From positions 3,224,001 through 3,288,000 of the forward strand of contig JAHQRK010000005.1 in assembly GCA_019828595.1 (NCBI GenBank): 64,000 bases of DNA. Reading direction: 5' to 3'. The notes under the pieces were generated by a model that saw only the letters and a program-made list of their open reading frames with translations, ran no database searches and had not been told where the DNA came from. The position numbers and the translations under genes were made by a program. Source of the stretch: Aphanomyces cochlioides. Lineage: Eukaryota > Oomycota > Saprolegniomycetes > Saprolegniales > Verrucalvaceae. The stretch's first letter is position 1. Every line of letters begins with the position of its first letter. This document shows, one piece after another, positions 59,345 through 64,000 of the stretch.

Positions 59345-62032
59345 ATGAGCTTCCGCAAGGTCAACGCGTTCTCTGTCCATCCGCCTGGCGCTGGTGACTT
59401 GGACATCCTGCCAAATGGAATTGCAGTAACTTGTGGAGAAGATGGCTATGTTTGCTTTACGAACGTGAACGAATTGAGGGAGATCAAGTCGATGCGAATA
59501 GTCACCGACGACGGCACTGTCCCGTCGATTAGCGTGAGCGCAACGTTGTCTCCTGATGGAACACATCGCGATGTATTTGTTGCATCGTCAGACAATTACT
59601 TGCTCAATCGCTACAGTTTGGGTGCAAAAGCAACATTTGAAGGGTGTTATCTTCGCTGCACTGAAGAGATCAAACATATTGCATCATCCAAGGAATATGT
59701 CGCAGTCGTCAGCGAAGACTTACGAAGTCGAGTGGTAGTTCGCGCGAACATGGAACGTGTGCTGCTACTTGAAGGACACAAGGAACCAGTCAAGAGCGTT
59801 GCGATCGATCCTGTCGAAGTATATGTGGCGACTTCTGCTGCTGACAATACCGTGAAGATCTTTAACATTGCAGACGCAGACGGAGATACAGGGGAAGTGA
59901 ATGCTGCGGCCACAATTCCGTTTCAATACCAACAGGGAGCGAATGAGGAAGTTCTTGCACGTATTGCCTGGCAACCTGGAACTGGGGCTCTTTTAGCTAT
60001 CCCAACTCGTATGAACACTGTTGGACTTTACGAGCGTGGAACGTGGACTTTGAAGGCGAAAATGGTTTTCCCATCGTATGATGGTGTATTTAATGCTGAC
60101 GTCAACGTCGTTGCATTTTCGCCAAATGGCTACTACCTTGCTGCTGCTTCGATGGCTAAACAGGTAAATTATGCCGCCTCTCTCTGATCTTAATGCCGCT
60201 GATAGATTTTTGTGTGGGACGTTGCAACCCAAGAATGCGTCTGTAGCTACGAATGTGACGACAATATTATTGCTCTCTCCTGGCTTGCTTATTCAAATGG
60301 ATTTGCATTGCTGATGTCGTCGGGATCGATCGGGTATGCCAGCGATGTTATTCCAGCGTCCAAGGAACCACCATGCAATTTAAAAGCGGCCCCACCTTCG
60401 ATTATATCGGCTGCACCACAACCCCAAGTAACACCTGCTGCACCAACATCTACCTCCGCACCTCCTGTCGATGTGCCTGAGGATGATAACGAGATGCAAG
60501 TGAATGCAATAAAACGCAGTTTTGGCTTTGACCCTCACATGTCCGTGCTGCCAGCCGATGCAACAATCGACGATGACGACATGGATCCGACAACTCAAGC
60601 CGCTATGGATGCACCTCTCCTTTCATCTGCTGTTATTCCTGTGGCCACTGCACAAGACTCTTTTCAACCCGGCGCTGTTCTTCAAGGTCCTGTTGTCTTG
60701 CTCGCGTGGAATTTGCTCGGTGACATTGAAGCTCTCACTTCTGCTGACCAAACACCGCTCATTGTGCTCCGTTTCAATGACAAATCAAAGCGTGGCTTCA
60801 AGTTTCATGATACATACAATTTGACGATGGCTGATTTTGATGATCATGGTGCTCTCTTTGGTGGTGCTGCTCATGATGATATTCCTGCCGTCGTATCGTA
60901 CCGAGCTGTTGACTCCTGGACAAACAATAGCCAATGGCACGTTTCACTACCAGATGACCAAGATGTCGTTTGTGTCTCGACAGGTGGCTCGATTTGTGCA
61001 GTCGCAACTTCCAAGCAGTTTATTCATATCTACTCTGTCGGTGGAGTGCTTCTGTCCCTGTTTGCTTTGCCAGGTCGAATCGTCACAATGGCGAGTCACA
61101 AAAGTGGCCGGCTCGCCGTGGTATATGCAATTGGTGCCATCTTGCACTACTCTGTCTATGCAATTGGCCCTTTGGCGCCTCGTGTCAATCTCCGTTGCCA
61201 AGGGATTTTACCTGTTGCGAAGATCGAGTGGCTTGGCTTCAACGAAGAAGGCATGCTCTTTTGTGTCCAAGCTGCCACTGGTGTGGTTCTAGTGTTGAGC
61301 GACTTGGTGGGTCAGCAGTGGGTTCCACTTGTGAACCCAAGCCACACTCACGGTCCTATCTTCTGTGTTGGCGTGCGTGACGCGACTGTTTTCTTTCTAC
61401 CAAAGATCCTGGACCAACAACTTCATTTGCCAAGGAAACACCGCCCTGTATTGTCAACCTGGAGTTACGATAAAGTAGAAGACAAAGGACTATGGCCAGC
61501 AATGAAGGCAGCCCATGATGGTTGGAGTGATGACACCAAAATCCAACTCCAAGCTGCTGCCGATAAAGCAGTTCTCTTGCGTATCAAGGCAGCATGTGGC
61601 GCGGACGAAGTGCAGAAAGCCTTCGATCTCACATCATGTCTCGAACTTGAAAAATCCCATACAATCGCGCAGCAAATTGCAATGCATTTCGGTCTCAGGG
61701 AGCTCCATGGACGACTCCTGCGACTACAAGCTGCTGCATTTCCCCATGACGAAGAGGATGATACCCACGAGCCAGAACCTCAAATACCTCGACGATCTGG
61801 TCCTTTTGGGGCAAATCGATCCAGAGAACCCAAAGCTGTTGCTCGTCCTACATCACCACCAATGGCTCAGACTTCTGCCCCAGTTGCTGATTCTTCAGCC
61901 AAACCAGCACCTTCAACCCAAACGGCACCCGAGCCAACTGCTAAGCCAACAAGTGGAGGCTTTGTGAATCCATTCAAGAAAAGAAGCGCAGGAGATAGCG
62001 ACAGTACAGACAGCCGAAAAAGACAAAGATGA
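59345..62032 (+). CDS. WDHD1: Replisome scaffold AND-1/Ctf4 (WDHD1)
   Basis: Exons 59345-60163 and 60206-62032 (42-nt intron), 881 aa. Links CMG helicase to DNA polymerase alpha at the fork; nuclear. The N-terminal seven-bladed WD40 propeller (LPNGIAVTCGEDGYVC, LLLEGHKEPVKSVAIDP, FSPNGYYLAAASMAKQIFVWD) is split by the intron. Then an acidic linker and the SepB/trimerisation propeller (LLAWNLLGDIEAL, FNDKSKRGFKFHDTYNLTMADFDDHG in parts, ALPGRIVTMASHKSGRLAVVY). The C terminus is a helical bundle, disordered Pro/Ala tail and basic KKRSAGDSDSTDSRKRQR. The vertebrate HMG box is absent, as in yeast Ctf4. Confidence 0.93.
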
Positions 62033-62067
62033 ATGTACGCTGGATTGATAGATGTTATGTACAACAG

Positions 62068-62847
62068 TTAGGCTTTTGTGACAAATGCAACCGACTTGTC
62101 CACGCTGTCTTGAGGACCCACATGGGATTGGATTTCAACAACCGCGCCGCCGGCACCGACGATGACGTGGGAGCGTTGCACTTTCTTTCCTGGCTTCGAG
62201 CTGCCGAATGGTCCGATCAAAGCATGCTTAGGATCCGACAAGAGCTTGTATGGCAGTTCCTTCTTGGCCTTCCACTTTTGGAGAGCTTTGGGGGTGTCGC
62301 CGCCCAAAGCAAACACATTGTAGCCGGCAGAGGTGAACTTTTCATATTCATCACGGAAGCCTATGAAGTCATGACAAAGATCACATACAAAAAACATACC
62401 GCAAGCTTGCTTAGTGCAGCCAGGGGTGTCAGCCTTGGGGAACATGAAAAACACTGCTCCCTTCTCTTTGACCAAGTCATGAACATGCACGACTTCATCG
62501 TCTTCGTTGTGGAGCTCCACATTCGGCACAGTGTCACCAACTTTTAGTGTAGACGACGCAGCAGCCTTAGCAGGTTCTTCAGCTTTGTCTTCTGGCTTGG
62601 CAGCTTCGTCAGCTTCTTTGGCTGTCTCTTCAGCAGCTGGAGCCTTTTCATCGGTTTTGGTTTCGGCTGAAGCGTTGGCATCAACATTTTCATTGGTTTC
62701 AGTCGCGGGTTCTTCATCCTCCTTGTCATCGTTCTTCGCAGTCTTCTTCACTGGCGACTTCTTGGCCTTCTTAGTAGGTGCTTCCTTGACAGGGTCGGCG
62801 GCAGGAGTCGTGCCGGCAAGGCGTTTACTTCGTCGGGTCTCAGTCAT
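62068..62847 (-). CDS. Peroxiredoxin Q / BCP family, with Lys-rich N-terminal extension
   Basis: Exons 62847-62400 and 62360-62068, with a 39-nt intron; 246 aa. Thiol peroxidase. The N-terminal ~95 aa are Lys/Glu/Ala-rich (TKKAKKSPVKKTAK), suggesting a nuclear form like yeast Dot5. The catalytic domain has KVGDTVPNVEL, FFMFPKADTPGCTKQACGF (peroxidatic Cys and the PrxQ second Cys five residues on, joined across the intron), FRDEYEKF, KKELPYKLLSDPKHALIGPFG. The intron is a multiple of three and stop-free, so retention would add 13 residues in frame. The Met at 62922 would add a presequence-like extension (alternative start). Confidence 0.9.
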   Translation of the reverse strand: MTETRRSKRLAGTTPAADPVKEAPTKKAKKSPVKKTAKNDDKEDEEPATETNENVDANASAETKTDEKAPAAEETAKEADEAAKPEDKAEEPAKAAASSTLKVGDTVPNVELHNEDDEVVHVHDLVKEKGAVFFMFPKADTPGCTKQACGMFFVCDLCHDFIGFRDEYEKFTSAGYNVFALGGDTPKALQKWKAKKELPYKLLSDPKHALIGPFGSSKPGKKVQRSHVIVGAGGAVVEIQSHVGPQDSVDKSVAFVTKA

Positions 62848-63809
62848 TGTTTGTCGTTGTGGAGAGGAAAATGATCTGCGCTTTTGAATGCTGCGTATTT
62901 TGGTCAGCCATCCGCATACCATCCGGAAGCTCACTTGAGGACCAGATTTGAATATTTAAAAGCGAAGGGCATCTCATTGGCCAATTGAATTCTCGAAAGG
63001 CTTCTAGAACCGAATTTTGCTGAGCTATATTGAACGAGCGGTGGCATCAACCAAGCCCAGGTCAACCTCCGGGCAAGATCGACCCAGACAGAGAGCTGAG
63101 CTCTTTCTTTGAAGGAAAGACTAGACGAGCGTAAATAACATGGAGCTCATAACGCTGGAAAATCTTTGTCGTTGTGGTGGAAGCGACTGTTGTTCGATGA
63201 CTGAACATGAAGCTACACAAACTGTAGGAAACGTTTGACAGTTGTGTAACTTGGAAAAGCCTCACGGATAAAGCAAAGCAATCATTTCTGTCGCGAGCTT
63301 TTTGTTGAAACGAAGACGTTTGGCCTGTTTGAGTGTCCGAGAAGGCGCCATGCTTCCATCGCACCAGTAAATATGAAGAAGTTGGGGACAGAACGCCTTT
63401 CCTTTTGCTGTCTCAACTGTTTGGTATGGCTACCGGTATTTCAGGCGGACGAATTCCTCGATTTCTCACAACACACCTAAAGCGCATTTTTGTTCAAAAG
63501 CTTAGAATCTGTCGCTTTAAGCCGCCATGGAGAACCTCGGGACCTGCTTCAAGATGACCGTCGGTTGAAGTTGAAAAGTGCGGTGGAATGCGCGCGAAAC
63601 AACCATTCTTATGTTTCAGCCAATCAAATGCGAGACGTTTTGAATCCATCCAAGAAATATCTGAAATAGTGTTATCCAAATGTTAAATAGTGTGTTTTGG
63701 CAGAGAATCTCCATACTATAACAGTATCATACACTATTTTAGTGTCATCATTGTCACTATTACTGTCAATCACCAAGCGCATTTTCCGCACAACTGAGGC
63801 CCTTGGAGC
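62848..63809. other. Intergenic stretch, no supportable gene
   Basis: Nearly 1 kb. Small ORFs on both strands are not convincing. CCAATCA occurs at 63620-63626, 190 bp upstream of BRF1. The last 150 bp contain repeated CACTATT/AATAGTG words of unknown meaning. Confidence 0.4.
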
Positions 63810-64000
63810 ATGGGTCGCCTAGTCTGTCCGACATGTCAATGCACAGAGATTGACATGCATGAAGCCAGCGGCGAAGCCGTCTGCGTATCTTGTGGTACCG
63901 TCGTCGAAGAAAACGCGATCGTATCGTCTGTGGAGTTTACGGATGGTCCTGGTGGCGCTGCTGGCGTGATCGGACAGTTTGTCTCTGGCAATGGATCGAG
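63810..64000 (+). CDS. BRF1: TFIIIB subunit BRF1 (N-terminal part)
   Basis: Starts at ATG 63810 and runs off the right edge. RNA polymerase III initiation factor. The N-terminal zinc ribbon is present: CPTCQC...CVSCGTVVEENAIVSSVEF, then GGAAGVIGQFVSGNG, which matches the BRF1 pattern (CxxC...CxxCGxVLEDNxIVSEVQF...VGQFV) better than TFIIB. Only 63 codons are visible; downstream cyclin folds lie beyond the window. Confidence 0.85.
   Translation, partial: MGRLVCPTCQCTEIDMHEASGEAVCVSCGTVVEENAIVSSVEFTDGPGGAAGVIGQFVSGNGS

Noticed and set aside
1..64000. CRISPR array or bacterial operon structure
   Set aside because: No spaced short repeats; genes are spliced and eukaryotic.

Overview
This is a gene-dense eukaryotic window that looks like an oomycete, probably a saprolegnialean such as Aphanomyces. 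The evidence is the very short introns (mostly 39-51 nt, GT..AG, often GTAxGx..TAG), a Crinkler (CRN)-type N-terminal domain, threonine-rich secreted wall-type proteins, Cys/His zinc-knuckle arrays, a long ankyrin protein with oomycete-style repeats, and Crypton elements. The genus is inference. Exon structures were worked out by hand from splice signals and frame continuity; several genes are so intron-cut that no single open frame shows them (LSM1, COMMD2, GatC, phosducin-like, WDR44-like, RPA34-like).

Layout. 0-4 kb: 5' part of NatB subunit NAA25 and LSM1 sharing a 97-bp divergent promoter, then a two-exon gene that splices a CRN-type header onto a CENP-B/pogo-type helix-turn-helix domain. 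4-9 kb: an intact short-chain dehydrogenase and a decayed copy whose 3' part is inverted, then CKS1. 9-11 kb: asparaginyl-tRNA synthetase. 11-28.5 kb: accessory region. Four members of a secreted Thr/Pro-rich family (two full length, one frameshifted, one short) flank a decayed Ty3/gypsy chromovirus with intact 5-bp target duplication; its 3' LTR is split by three head-to-tail Crypton-family elements (two degenerate recombinase-bearing copies around a non-coding one).

29-47 kb: secreted 5'-nucleotidase, mitochondrial SFC1-type carrier, an uncharacterised protein with a paralogue 11 kb away, purine nucleoside phosphorylase, a tandem pair of dihydrodipicolinate-synthase-family genes (one with an in-frame TAG), WDR44-like, a sulfotransferase with an altered P-loop, an IQ-motif coiled-coil protein, a mucin-like membrane protein and COMMD2. 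47-64 kb: zinc-knuckle protein, a small membrane protein, mitochondrial GatC, phosducin-like protein, glutaminyl cyclase, ribosomal protein uL5 (RPL11), RPA34-like, a 936-aa ankyrin protein, AND-1/Ctf4, peroxiredoxin Q and the start of BRF1.

Most genes are core cell machinery (translation, mRNA decay, replication, transcription, redox), tightly packed, with convergent genes as close as 7-8 bp. Novelty is concentrated in the CRN-HTH fusion, the nested Crypton array, a recurrent palindromic promoter motif TATCCGGATA, and several perfect intergenic foldbacks.
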